From positions 1 to 64,000 of the forward strand of contig NZ_QSFA01000007.1 of NCBI RefSeq assembly GCF_003467125.1: DNA of 64,000 nt, in the 5' to 3' direction. The position numbers were made by a program, and so were the translations under genes. The number at the start of each line of letters is the position of its first letter. Positions within the stretch are counted from its first letter, which is position 1. Positions 24,868 through 33,393 of the stretch are shown piece after piece. The notes below the pieces were generated by a model that saw nothing but the letters and a program-made list of their open reading frames with translations, was not told the DNA's origin and searched no databases. The DNA comes from Megasphaera sp. AM44-1BH (lineage in GTDB: Bacteria > Bacillota > Negativicutes > Veillonellales > Megasphaeraceae).

Positions 24868-25467
24868 CTATTGCATGGCCTGACGCAGTCTCTGTACATA
24901 TCCAGGTACGTCATCACAGGTCATGAGGCCGGTCATGACACAGACGCCGGCGATGGGAATACCGGCAAGCTGTGGCAGCGTTTCCGGTGTAATACCGCCT
25001 AGGGCATATACGGGAACGTGGACGGCACTGGTAATATTGCGCAGCTCCTCAAGGCCGATAGGCGGCTGGTCCGGCTTGCACGGTGTCGGCAGTACATGGC
25101 TGGCAATGATGTAATGAGCGCCCAGTTCTTCTGCCAGACGGGCTTCATCGGCACTGTGTACGGAAACTCCCAGACTGGTCATATAATAGGTAATCGCCGT
25201 ATGGGACTGCAAATAGTCCAGTGGGCATTGGAAACGGGGGATATGGAGTTTGACGCCGACGCGGCCGAAATAATTGAGGACACACCGTTTCTGGTGCAGA
25301 TTGCACAGGCGCTGCATTTTTTTTGCGTAATTTGTGTATTCTTCTTCATCGAGACCTTTTTCACGCAAAATAATGCTGTCAATATCAGAAGCGGCTATCT
25401 GCTCCATATGGTCCCAGTAGTTTTGTCTGCATAACTCACGGTTCGTTACAGCAATCAATTTCAACAC
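24868..25467 (-). CDS. ThiE/TenI-like thiamine-pathway TIM-barrel protein
   Basis: 199-residue protein of the thiamine phosphate synthase/TenI fold: IILREKGLDEEEY (phosphate/pyrophosphate Arg-Glu-Lys), GVSVHSADEARLAEELGAHYI and YALGGITPETL with the terminal phosphate loop. The ThiE motif ND-R and DGVHLGQ, which binds the pyrimidine pyrophosphate and Mg2+, is replaced by LNYFGRVGVKLHIPR. A TenI-like thiazole tautomerase or a divergent ThiE is therefore more likely than a standard ThiE. GTG start at 25467 behind AAAGGTG. No thiamine gene is adjacent; thiSGH lie 5.5 kb away. Confidence 0.75.
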   Translation of the reverse strand: MLKLIAVTNRELCRQNYWDHMEQIAASDIDSIILREKGLDEEEYTNYAKKMQRLCNLHQKRCVLNYFGRVGVKLHIPRFQCPLDYLQSHTAITYYMTSLGVSVHSADEARLAEELGAHYIIASHVLPTPCKPDQPPIGLEELRNITSAVHVPVYALGGITPETLPQLAGIPIAGVCVMTGLMTCDDVPGYVQRLRQAMQ

Positions 25468-25844
25468 AATATATCACCTTTGTCCTTTATACTGTCCTAA
25501 CTGTTAACAATATAATCTATTATACCGTTATTTTCATGGAGTATCAATAAATTATCCTCCATATTATGAGGTAAACTCATAAAAAAAGGAAAAATTCCAT
25601 ATCAAATTACGATAAATTAATGCATATATCGCATAGATGACTATTCATAACCATATGAAATAAATAACGGATATATGAAACTTTATTTTTTTTGTAAACA
25701 TAATATAATGTATAATATACGAACAGTGATTGTATCATGTGATATAAGTATGATAGAATGAAATTCTAGGAGATGCATGAAAGTACAGATTGGGACCGGT
25801 GCTGCCCGGGTCGGGAACAGGACTGGCAGATGGAAGGTGGCTGT
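25468..25844. other. AT-rich divergent intergenic region
   Basis: About 375 bp without a credible gene between the leftward ThiE/TenI-like gene and the rightward LuxR-type regulator. It contains a perfect inverted repeat TATGAG-gtaaa-CTCATA at 25565-25581 that could be an operator, and T/A-rich tracts with several -10-like TATAAT strings near 25705-25725. An alternative upstream start for the regulator (ATG 25773) lies directly against its only ribosome site and is not favoured. Confidence 0.5.
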
Positions 25845-26630
25845 ATGTTGACGAATTCAGAATGGCTGGGAATCAATGAATTATCCCTGCTGATCCACGG
25901 TACGGATGCGGTGCAGGATATGGAGAGGTATTTTTTGGAAGCCCTGCGCAATATCGTTCCCTTTGAACGGGCGGCTTTTTTTCTCTTTCATGAAGACGCA
26001 GAGGGGCAGCTTGTCCTGCAATCGCCGGTCTTTATCAACATGGATCCGGAGATTGTCAAAGCCTATGGCAGGCTGATCAATACAAACGGCATCTGCCGCC
26101 GCGTCATCAGTCTGCGCCGTACTATGGCCTACCGCAGCAGTGATCTTGTCACGCCCGATGAACAGGCGACCGATGCCGTTTCGGAAGTGCGGACGGCCTT
26201 TCTGCTGCCCAACGATGTCCAGTTTTATAGTGGCATCGTCCTGACCGACGAATGGAAACTGCTGGGGGAAGTCATTCTCTACCGGACGGCCCGGCAGCGG
26301 GATTTTACCGATAATGAGATTGAAATACTGGACCGGCTGAAGGATCATCTGGCTATCCGCCTGCGTCATGAACGGACCGGAGCGGCCGGGGCTGAATTGC
26401 CGGCAGAGCCGGAATACGCCCAGCTTACGGCGCTGGGACTGACGCCCAGGGAAAGCGAGATTGCCAGTCTGGTCATGCAGCAGTATTCGACGGAAGATAT
26501 CAGCCGCAGACTGGTCATCAGCCAGTATACAACCAAAAAGCATCTTCATCATATTTTTACAAAACTCGGCGTGCGCAGCCGGATGCAGCTCATAGAAGCC
26601 ATCCGGACCTGGCAGCGCATGCAGGCATAG
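25845..26630 (+). CDS. LuxR-family regulator with GAF-like sensor domain
   Basis: 261-residue regulator. Residues about 10-185 resemble a GAF domain (ERYFLEALRNIVPFERAAFFLF, VLTDEWKLLGEVILYR, FTDNEIEILDRLKDHLAIRLRH). The C-terminus is a clear LuxR helix-turn-helix: LTPRESEIASLVMQQYSTEDISRRLVISQYTTKKHLHHIFTKLGVRSRMQL across about residues 200-250. No receiver domain and no partner kinase nearby, so a small molecule is probably sensed. ATG 25845 has GGAAGGTGG ahead of it. It sits immediately upstream of the PLP enzyme/BrnQ operon and is the likely regulator of that operon. Confidence 0.85.
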   Translation: MLTNSEWLGINELSLLIHGTDAVQDMERYFLEALRNIVPFERAAFFLFHEDAEGQLVLQSPVFINMDPEIVKAYGRLINTNGICRRVISLRRTMAYRSSDLVTPDEQATDAVSEVRTAFLLPNDVQFYSGIVLTDEWKLLGEVILYRTARQRDFTDNEIEILDRLKDHLAIRLRHERTGAAGAELPAEPEYAQLTALGLTPRESEIASLVMQQYSTEDISRRLVISQYTTKKHLHHIFTKLGVRSRMQLIEAIRTWQRMQA

Positions 26631-26648
26631 CATACGGGAAACGACCTG

Positions 26649-26695
26649 GACTGTCCTATTAAGCTTTTTTTGCTTGATGGGGCAGTCTTTTTTTT
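26649..26695 (+). terminator. Terminator after the LuxR-type regulator
   Basis: Arms 26649-26664 and 26672-26687 (16 bp with G-T pairs) followed by T8. Confidence 0.85.
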
Positions 26696-26698
26696 CAT

Positions 26699-26812
26699 AA
26701 AAGGAGTATAAGAAGAGTGCAAAAGGAGTATATAGCATTGGAATTACTCCTAAAATGCTACTACATATACGCCACTTGATGCATATATTTTTAAGGACAA
26801 TGACGATATAAT
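26699..26812 (+). promoter_or_regulatory. Repeats and promoter before the PLP enzyme/BrnQ operon
   Basis: AAAAGGAGTATA occurs twice, at 26699-26710 and 26721-26732, followed by an inverted repeat TAGCATT (26733-26739)/AATGCTA (26754-26760). A -10 TATAAT stands at 26807-26812 without a good -35. Sites upstream of a promoter lacking a -35 suit an activator, and the GAF-LuxR protein encoded just upstream is the obvious candidate. Confidence 0.5.
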
Positions 26813-26891
26813 AAAGATAACAAAAAGACAATTGACGATTCCGGAAAAGTCATACAACAAATCATCTGTATTTTGAAAGGAGATCATCATC

Positions 26892-28085
26892 ATGGCCAGA
26901 GGTACTGCTACGACGTATATGCATACGGGAACAGGGGAAATGTGCTATGAAATGAATAAGGCACTGACCGTGCCGGAAACGTTCCCTATTTATTTGTCAT
27001 CGGCCTATATTTTTGATTCCATTGAACCCATGGATAAAATCTGTGATGAAGGGGCACCGGGATACGCCTATTTCCGCCTGGGAAATCCTAATGCCGACGC
27101 GGCATCGCGGATCCTGGCAGCCGGTGACGGGACGGAAACGGGCCTGGTCTTTTCTTCCGGCATGGCAGCCATCACGACGTCCCTTCTGGCAGTACTCAGA
27201 CCGGGAGATCACGTACTGGCTTCTCCCGTACTGTACGGGGAAACGTTCTATTTCTTAAAGCATGAACTGTCCAAGTGGGGTGTCGAAACGACGTTCATCG
27301 ATTTCGATACACAGAAGCCGGAAGACTATATCAAACCCAATACGAAGGTCATTTACGGGGAAACCATTGCCAATCCGCTCATGTCCGTCCCGGACCTCGG
27401 TCATCTGGCAGAGGTGGCCCATGCCAACGGCGCCCTGCTCTTTATCGATAATACCTTTGCTACGTCTATCGTGGCCAAACCGGCGAAATTCGGGGCCGAC
27501 CTCGTTTTATACAGTGCGACGAAATACCTGGGTGGCCATGACGATATCGTAGGCGGCGCGGCGCTGGGGTCGAAAAAGCTGATTGATACGATCCGCTTCT
27601 ATCTCGGCCTGTACGGCGGCAATCTGGGTGCGACGGAATCGTGGCTCCTGGCCCGCAGCCTGCGGACGCTGCCGCTTCGCGTGCAGAAAATGAGCCAGAA
27701 CGGGCTGGCTCTGGCGAAGTTTTTTGAACAGCATCCCAAAGTAGAAAAAGTCTACTATCCGGGACTGGATTCGTCTCCCAGCAAAGAACTGGCAGACAAG
27801 CAGTTTGAAGGCAACGGATATGGCGGTATGCTCAGCGTCAATTTCAAAGGCGGTATGGAACTGATCGACAAACTCATTGCCAATCTGAAACTGGTTCATT
27901 TCGTGCCGACACTGGCCGGTACGTGCACGACTCTGACCTATCCGCCGAAAGCATCCCACCGCGACCTATCGGCAGATGAACTGGCGGCGATTGGCATCAT
28001 GTACGGTCAGATCCGCCTGTCTTCCGGCCTGGAAGACACAGACGATCTCCTGAACGATTTCGATCAGGCGCTGGCAAAATTATAA
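26892..28085 (+). CDS. Cys/Met metabolism PLP enzyme, methionine gamma-lyase-like
   Basis: 397-residue fold-type I PLP enzyme of the gamma-lyase/gamma-synthase family. Features: YAYFRLGNPNADA (phosphate-site Tyr/Arg), FSSGMAAITT, LYGETF with Tyr115, FIDNTFAT with Asp186 holding the pyridine nitrogen, LYSATKYLGGHDD with Schiff-base Lys211, and RLSSGLED at the C-terminus. The methionine gamma-lyase Cys116 position is Glu here (LYGETF), so activity on methionine cannot be assumed; cystathionine, homocysteine or another amino acid thioether are alternatives. Strong GAAAGGAG site. First gene of a three-gene operon with BrnQ and a second paralogue. Confidence 0.88.
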   Translation: MARGTATTYMHTGTGEMCYEMNKALTVPETFPIYLSSAYIFDSIEPMDKICDEGAPGYAYFRLGNPNADAASRILAAGDGTETGLVFSSGMAAITTSLLAVLRPGDHVLASPVLYGETFYFLKHELSKWGVETTFIDFDTQKPEDYIKPNTKVIYGETIANPLMSVPDLGHLAEVAHANGALLFIDNTFATSIVAKPAKFGADLVLYSATKYLGGHDDIVGGAALGSKKLIDTIRFYLGLYGGNLGATESWLLARSLRTLPLRVQKMSQNGLALAKFFEQHPKVEKVYYPGLDSSPSKELADKQFEGNGYGGMLSVNFKGGMELIDKLIANLKLVHFVPTLAGTCTTLTYPPKASHRDLSADELAAIGIMYGQIRLSSGLEDTDDLLNDFDQALAKL

Positions 28086-28157
28086 GTTCCGTTTTCGCGT
28101 GTCCCCTGCCCGGCCCGGCAAGCGGAAGGGCCGGATGGGGATGATAAGGAGGTATGT

Positions 28158-29486
28158 ATGATGAGCGGCAATTCTTCTCCCGGTAACGGCAGTATCAAGA
28201 TTCTCGATATTTTCATCCTCGGTTTTGCTTTCTTTGCTACTTACTTCGGGGCAGGCAACCTCATTTTCCCGCCCCAGCTGGGCCTCAATAGCGGCTCTGC
28301 TGTATTTGCCGGCCTGTCCGGCCTGACGCTTTCCGGTATCTTCCTTCCTATATTCACCTTGATTGTCATCGGGCTGAACGGCGATGTCCATGCCATTACG
28401 GATCATGTCGGCAAGTATACGTATAATGTCCTGCTGGCGGCCCTGATGTTTGTGTGCACCTTCGTTTCCATTCCCCGGACGTGCGCCACGGCTATCCAGC
28501 TCGGCGTACAGGGCAATGTGCCGGGAGCACCGTTCATTCCGTTGGTCATCATATATTTCATTATATGCTTCTTCTTTGTTAAAGATAAGAATAACGTCAT
28601 GGACCGTATGGGCCGCTATCTGACGCCTCTTCTGGCACTCATCCTGGTCATCGTTTCCATTATGGGTATCGTCCATCCCCTGGGAACGCCTATTGAACCA
28701 CAGGTAGCGAAACCGTTCGTCAATGCCTTCCTGGGCGGATATAACACAGGCGATGTCCTGGTCAGCTTTATTATGGCAGCCGTATTCATCAGCTCGATTA
28801 AAGGAAAAGGCTATACGACTATTGCCCAGCGCAATAAGGTCCTCATCTATTGCGGCATCGTCGCCTTCGTCCTGCTTCTCATCATCTACGGGTCGTTGCT
28901 GTATATGGGTGCCTGTGTCAGCGGTGATTATCCGCAGTCTATCGGCCGGGCGGAACTGCTCGTCGCTATTATCCAGCGCGTCGGCACGTGGGTCATGGTC
29001 CCCATGGGCATAGCCGTCGTCCTGGCCTGCCTGACTACGGCTATCGGCCAGGTAGCAGCCGTTGCGGAATTTACCAGCACCGTTACGGGCAAGGTCAGCT
29101 ATAAAAAAGTAGCCGTCGCATGCAGCATCCTTTCGGCTCTTACAGCTCTTCTCGGCGTCGATGGCATCGTCACCTACGTCGGCTGGATTTTTGGCGTATG
29201 TTATCCGCCGTGCCTGGCACTGCTCGTCCTGGGCGTCCTGGTGAAGGTCGTACCGAATGACGGTGCTTATAAAGGATCGGTATATCTGGTTACTATTTAT
29301 GCGCTGCTGGAATCCCTGCCGGGCCTGTCCGGTCTTGGCTTTGCCAAAGCTATTGTGGCAGCAACACCGCTTTCGACGTTTGGATTCGGCTGGATTACGC
29401 CGTTTATCATCGGGTTTGTCATCGGTGCCGTAGTCTATAAGGCAACGGGACACGATAAAGCCGTCGTAGGGACGACGGGGGAATAA
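28158..29486 (+). CDS. brnQ: Branched-chain amino acid carrier BrnQ
   Basis: 442-residue membrane protein, about 12 helices. LDIFILGFAFFATYFGAGNLIFPPQLGLNSG is the signature opening of the LIVCS (BrnQ) family of Na+ or H+ symporters for Leu, Ile and Val. AAGGAGGT precedes ATG 28158. Position between two gamma-lyase-type enzymes is unusual and suggests that the imported amino acid is their substrate (BrnQ proteins can also take methionine), or that the pair supplies 2-oxobutyrate for isoleucine-type metabolism. Both are inference. Confidence 0.93.
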   Translation: MMSGNSSPGNGSIKILDIFILGFAFFATYFGAGNLIFPPQLGLNSGSAVFAGLSGLTLSGIFLPIFTLIVIGLNGDVHAITDHVGKYTYNVLLAALMFVCTFVSIPRTCATAIQLGVQGNVPGAPFIPLVIIYFIICFFFVKDKNNVMDRMGRYLTPLLALILVIVSIMGIVHPLGTPIEPQVAKPFVNAFLGGYNTGDVLVSFIMAAVFISSIKGKGYTTIAQRNKVLIYCGIVAFVLLLIIYGSLLYMGACVSGDYPQSIGRAELLVAIIQRVGTWVMVPMGIAVVLACLTTAIGQVAAVAEFTSTVTGKVSYKKVAVACSILSALTALLGVDGIVTYVGWIFGVCYPPCLALLVLGVLVKVVPNDGAYKGSVYLVTIYALLESLPGLSGLGFAKAIVAATPLSTFGFGWITPFIIGFVIGAVVYKATGHDKAVVGTTGE

Positions 29487-29517
29487 GTAAAATTTATGAT
29501 GAAGAGGGGATATGAAC

Positions 29518-30732
29518 ATGAGTTTAAGTGTAATGCGCCATCCTGATTTTGACAGAACGAAATACGGGCCGTCTACGGTCAACATTCATGCCGGAGAACT
29601 GCGGGATGCCTACGGTGCCTTAGTGCCGCCCATTTATCAGACTTCGACTTTTTATTTCGACTCCACAGACGACGCTGTCAAGGCATGCGATGATTATGCC
29701 AAAAGCTTTGCCTACAGCCGTATTACCAATCCCAGCAATGACTATTTTGAAAAAAAGATAGCCGCCGCCGAACATGGTCTCGGTGCCGTGTCGTATGCAT
29801 CGGGCATGGGAGCTGTGGCAGGGGCCATCTTCATGAGTGTCCGCGCTGGCGACCATGCGCTGTTCTGCAAGGCCAAATACTCCGGTACGGAAGATATTAC
29901 CCGCGATTTCCTGCCCCGGTTCGGCGTAGAAGTGGGAGATTTTGACCCGCAGGATCTGGATACACTGGAAGAGGGCATCAAGGACAATACGAAGCTCATT
30001 TACGTCGAATCACCGGCGAATCCGACTATGGTCATGGCGGATATTGCAGCCATTTCTGCCATTGCCCACAAGCACGGCATCAAAGTCGGGGTCGATAATA
30101 CCTTTGCCACACCGTACAATACGAATCCTCTCGACCTGGGAGCCGACTGGGTCGTACAGAGCGTGACCAAGTACATCGGCGGTCACGGCGACCTTCTGGG
30201 GGGAGCGGTCATTTCCAACGATGAAGGATTCCTGCGCGACTGCCGCCTCGGCACGCTCATGCACTTTGGCGCCGTCATGGCACCGCAGATTGCTTTCCTG
30301 GCCACGCGGGGGCTCAAGACGCTGACTGTACGCATGAAACAATACAATGCCAATGCCCTTCAGATTGCGCAGTATCTGGAACAGCATCCGAAGATTGACA
30401 TTGTCCGCTACCCCTTCCTGCCGTCCAATCCACAGTATGAGCTGGCAAAACAGCAGATGCGCGGCGGTGGCGGTATGCTGAGTTTCGATGTCAAAGGCGG
30501 ACTGGAAGCGGGCAAGACCTTCATCAATCACCTCAGATTGTGCACCCTGGCCGTCAGCCTGGGCGACACGGAAACGCTGGTAGAACAGGCGGCAGCCATG
30601 ACACACACCATGATTCCCAGAGAAGTGCGGGAAGCTGCCGGTATTACAGACGGTATGATCCGCATGTCTGTCGGGCTGGAAGATCCGGAAGATATCATCG
30701 CCGATCTGGAACAGGCACTGGCTACGGTCTGA
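29518..30732 (+). CDS. Second Cys/Met metabolism PLP enzyme
   Basis: 404-residue gamma-lyase/gamma-synthase family enzyme, clearly divergent from the first copy: STVNIHAGELRDAYGALVPPIYQTSTF, YSRITNPSNDYFEKKIAAAEHG, VDNTFATPYNTNPLDLGAD with Asp193, VQSVTKYIGGHGD with Schiff-base Lys218, and MIRMSVGLED. The Tyr loop reads KYSGTED where relatives have YGGT. Product could be a cystathionine gamma-lyase or methionine gamma-lyase. ATG 29518 has better spacing from GAGGGG than 29512. It ends the operon, followed by a terminator. Confidence 0.87.
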   Translation: MSLSVMRHPDFDRTKYGPSTVNIHAGELRDAYGALVPPIYQTSTFYFDSTDDAVKACDDYAKSFAYSRITNPSNDYFEKKIAAAEHGLGAVSYASGMGAVAGAIFMSVRAGDHALFCKAKYSGTEDITRDFLPRFGVEVGDFDPQDLDTLEEGIKDNTKLIYVESPANPTMVMADIAAISAIAHKHGIKVGVDNTFATPYNTNPLDLGADWVVQSVTKYIGGHGDLLGGAVISNDEGFLRDCRLGTLMHFGAVMAPQIAFLATRGLKTLTVRMKQYNANALQIAQYLEQHPKIDIVRYPFLPSNPQYELAKQQMRGGGGMLSFDVKGGLEAGKTFINHLRLCTLAVSLGDTETLVEQAAAMTHTMIPREVREAAGITDGMIRMSVGLEDPEDIIADLEQALATV

Positions 30733-30800
30733 CCGGACGTGCATAATACAACTAAAGTTAACGTATTGATACTCCCTGAGGGGACCATAGGAAGCCATGC

Positions 30801-30842
30801 AAAAAAGGATTGCAGCACGACTGGGTGCGGCAATCCTTTTTT
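30801..30842. terminator. Terminator after the PLP enzyme operon
   Basis: Arms AAAAAAGGATTGC and GCAATCCTTTTTT around a GC-rich centre; symmetric A and T tracts allow function in both directions. Confidence 0.88.
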
Positions 30843-30897
30843 GCTATCCCTGCCAGGTGGATAGGGCTGGCAGGAAAATTGGATATGTTTAGTATAT

Positions 30898-30925
30898 GGC
30901 AAAACGCCGGCCGGATATTCCGGCG
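30898..30925 (-). terminator. Terminator after thiH
   Basis: Leftward: CGCCGG/CCGGCG arms (30920-30925 and 30905-30910) followed by TTTTGCC, 14 bp beyond the thiH stop. Confidence 0.65.
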
Positions 30926-30938
30926 TCTGCAAACAAGG

Positions 30939-32102
30939 TTATAAGTAAATGTATTCGCTCGTAATCGGCTGGAGGCCCATGCTTTTGATTGCGGCGTACA
31001 TTTCATCGAAAGGACGGTTGTCCGTGATTTCAAACTGTTCATCGCCTTTTTCACTGCCGTCATCTTCCAGATGGCCGCCGATGCCGACACAGACGCTGGC
31101 CGATACTTTGGTGGCAGCGATTTTCATGATGGCATTGCGGTATTTGGCGCTTTCACGGCTGGAAACGACGATGCAGGCGTAGGGCAGGAACAGACGGTAC
31201 GCACAGATGATCTGGGTCAGTTTCCGTTCATCTACGTCCTTCGGATTGATTTTATCATTGTTGATGATCGGGCACAGGCGCGGGCAGGAGAGGGAAATTT
31301 CCGCGTGAGGATATTTCCGCTGCATCAGATAGGCGTGCATGCCTGTCGCTACGGCGTCTTTCTGATAGTCGTCGAGCCCTAAGAGAGCCGCGAAGCCGAC
31401 GCCGCGCATACCGCCGAGGATAGCCCGTTCCTGGGCGTAGAAGCGATACGGGAAAATACGCTTGTTGCCTGCCAGGTGCAGTGTTTCGTATTTATCGGAA
31501 TTATACGTTTCCTGGAAGACCGTGACGTAATCGGCGCCGCATTCGTGGAGATATTTGTAGTCATCGGAATTGACCGGATAGATTTCCATGTTGATGGCAC
31601 GGAAATACTGGCGGGCGATTTTGACGGCGTTGCCGATGTATTTGATATCGCTCATCTTGGGGCTTTCGCCGGTGAGCATGATGACTTCTTCGATGCCAGC
31701 ATCGGCGATGTTCTTGCATTCCCGGTGCAGTTCTTCGTCCGACAGGCGGGCCCGCTTGATCTTGTTGTGGGAATTGAACCCGCAGTAGATACAGTAATTG
31801 TCGCAATAGTTGGCAAAATAAATCGGCGTGATGACGGAAATGTTATTGCCAAAATGACGGCGCGTGACGATGTGGGCTTTCTGGGCCATTTCTTCCAGGT
31901 AGGGAGCGGCGGCCGTAGAAAGGAGTGCCATGAAATCGTGCGGGTCGAGGCGCATCTTGCTGAGGGCCAGTTCGACGTCCTTGCTGGTAAAGTCTTCATC
32001 GCGGAAGGCGTCATGATAGCGGAGGACCTGGCTGAGCATGTCCGAATCGAGCACTTCCATGCCGGGCAGATATTTCATATGATCGATACGTTTCTGTTCC
32101 AT
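30939..32102 (-). CDS. thiH: 2-iminoacetate synthase, radical SAM
   Basis: 387-residue radical SAM enzyme that splits tyrosine to dehydroglycine for thiazole formation in anaerobes. Cluster motif CDNYCIYC with Cys100, Cys104 and Cys107, followed by VIMLTGESPKMS and the C-terminal ThiH/BATS region (SVCVGIGGHLEDDGSEKGDEQFEITD). AGGGAGG precedes the ATG, 13 bp after thiG. Use of ThiH instead of glycine oxidase ThiO fits an oxygen-free lifestyle. Confidence 0.95.
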   Translation of the reverse strand: MEQKRIDHMKYLPGMEVLDSDMLSQVLRYHDAFRDEDFTSKDVELALSKMRLDPHDFMALLSTAAAPYLEEMAQKAHIVTRRHFGNNISVITPIYFANYCDNYCIYCGFNSHNKIKRARLSDEELHRECKNIADAGIEEVIMLTGESPKMSDIKYIGNAVKIARQYFRAINMEIYPVNSDDYKYLHECGADYVTVFQETYNSDKYETLHLAGNKRIFPYRFYAQERAILGGMRGVGFAALLGLDDYQKDAVATGMHAYLMQRKYPHAEISLSCPRLCPIINNDKINPKDVDERKLTQIICAYRLFLPYACIVVSSRESAKYRNAIMKIAATKVSASVCVGIGGHLEDDGSEKGDEQFEITDNRPFDEMYAAIKSMGLQPITSEYIYL

Positions 32103-32115
32103 AAGAAAGCCTCCC

Positions 32116-32886
32116 TTAGTCCCCTAAAAATCCTGTCAGCGGATCAGAAGCCGAAGCCGTTTCCCGTACGCGTCCCATACCGGCGAGGTAGGCGGCACGG
32201 CCGGCTTCGATGGCTTTGCGGAATGCCTGGGCCATGAGCGGCAGGTTGCCGGCTGTGGCGATAGCCGTATTGGCCATGATGGCAGCGGCGCCCATTTCCA
32301 TGGCTTCGCAGGCCTGGGACGGACGGCCGATACCGGCATCGACGATGACGGGAAGGTCGATTTCATCGATGAGAATCTGGATGAAGTCACGCGTGCTCAG
32401 GCCTTTATTGGTGCCGATAGGAGATGCCAGGGGCATGATGGCGGCGGCACCGGCATCGGCGAGAGCCCGGGCAGCGTACAGATCCGGATACATATAGGGC
32501 AGGACGATAAACCCTTCTTTGGCGAGTATTTCCGTCGCTTTTATCGTTTCGGCATTGTCCGGAAGCAGGTATTTGGAGTCGCGCATGACTTCGATTTTGA
32601 TGAAATCCCCGCAGCCGATTTCACGGGAAAGGCGGGCGATGCGGACGGCTTCTTCGGCCGTACGGGCGCTCGAGGTATTGGGAAGCAGCGTAACGCCTTT
32701 GGGGATAAAATCGAGGATATTGTCTTTCTGTCCTGCTTCTACGCGGCGCAGAGCCATGGTGACGATCTGGGCACCTGCCTGATCGACGGCAGCTTTAATC
32801 AGATCGACTGAAAATTTACCGGAACCTAAGATAAAGCGGGATGTAAATTCATGACCGCCAAGTACGAGTTTGTCATCATTTGCCAT
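32116..32886 (-). CDS. thiG: Thiazole synthase
   Basis: 256-residue TIM-barrel enzyme joining deoxyxylulose-5-phosphate, dehydroglycine and ThiS-carried sulfur into thiazole phosphate. Seen: [47 protein letters not shown] with the Schiff-base Lys region, [29 protein letters not shown]. Start at ATG 32886 behind AAGGAG; the GTG nine bases upstream sits too close to that site. Middle gene of thiS-thiG-thiH. Confidence 0.95.
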   Translation of the reverse strand: MANDDKLVLGGHEFTSRFILGSGKFSVDLIKAAVDQAGAQIVTMALRRVEAGQKDNILDFIPKGVTLLPNTSSARTAEEAVRIARLSREIGCGDFIKIEVMRDSKYLLPDNAETIKATEILAKEGFIVLPYMYPDLYAARALADAGAAAIMPLASPIGTNKGLSTRDFIQILIDEIDLPVIVDAGIGRPSQACEAMEMGAAAIMANTAIATAGNLPLMAQAFRKAIEAGRAAYLAGMGRVRETASASDPLTGFLGD

Positions 32887-32941
32887 GGGAAACACTCCTT
32901 AACATCATAAAATAGAATGAAAAAGCCGTATGTTGTCCGTA

Positions 32942-33136
32942 TCAGCCGCCACCTACGAAATGGACGATTTCCATAGAATCGCCATCGTGGAGGATTACGT
33001 CGGCATAGGTCCTGCGCGGTACGATGGTACCATTCAGTTCGATGGCGATGCGGTCGCAGCGATAGCCTTCTTTTTCGAGGAACGCCTGAAGATTCTGTCC
33101 GGCCGCGGCCACGTCATTGCCGTTTATCCTGACCAT
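32942..33136 (-). CDS. thiS: Sulfur carrier protein ThiS
   Basis: 64-residue ubiquitin-fold protein ending in the diagnostic Gly-Gly (HFVGGG), whose terminal carboxylate is turned into a thiocarboxylate. IELNGTIVPRRTYADVILHDGDSMEIV is typical ThiS. GAAAGGAGAT ribosome site. No thiF follows, so the adenylating enzyme must be encoded elsewhere. First gene after the promoter and hairpin leader at 33172-33277. Confidence 0.95.
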   Translation of the reverse strand: MVRINGNDVAAAGQNLQAFLEKEGYRCDRIAIELNGTIVPRRTYADVILHDGDSMEIVHFVGGG

Positions 33137-33171
33137 ACTGGATCTCCTTTCCGCGTGGGGAATAGAAAAAA

Positions 33172-33277
33172 TAAAAAAGCCGCACGAAGAATTACACCCA
33201 AGGTGGTGTACCCCTTCGTGCGGCCTCTTTCGGTCTCACTCTACGTCCCATTATAGTGGATTATCGAAAATTGTCAA
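33172..33277 (-). promoter_or_regulatory. thiSGH promoter and attenuator-like leader
   Basis: Leftward promoter: -35 TTGACA (33272-33277), 16-bp spacer, -10 TATAAT (33250-33255). About 25 nt after the start point the RNA forms a terminator: outer arms GCCGCACGAAG/CTTCGTGCGGC (33179-33189 and 33214-33224), inner arms TACACC/GGTGTA, then a T6 tract (33172-33178). It stands 35 nt before thiS, with no other leftward gene upstream for it to terminate, so it must act on thiSGH itself. The leader is too short for, and lacks the conserved parts of, a TPP riboswitch. Confidence 0.7.
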
Positions 33278-33393
33278 TGTACAATGTATCACAAAATAGC
33301 ATAAGAGACAAAAATTTTACATAGTCATATCCTGCGTATCCTGTATGTAGTATAATATTTATAACGATAGCGAAACAGACAGGGGGATTCTAT

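Noticed and set aside
33196..33222. T-box-like AAGGTGGTGTACC on the + strand upstream of the hexokinase
   Set aside because: It is the opposite strand of the thiS leader hairpin, lacks the ACCGCG end and stem I features, and the hexokinase promoter lies downstream of it.
33137..33300. TPP riboswitch before thiSGH
   Set aside because: None of the conserved TPP-aptamer strings (such as CTGAGA or the ACCTGAT.. core) is present, and the leader is too short for aptamer plus hairpin.
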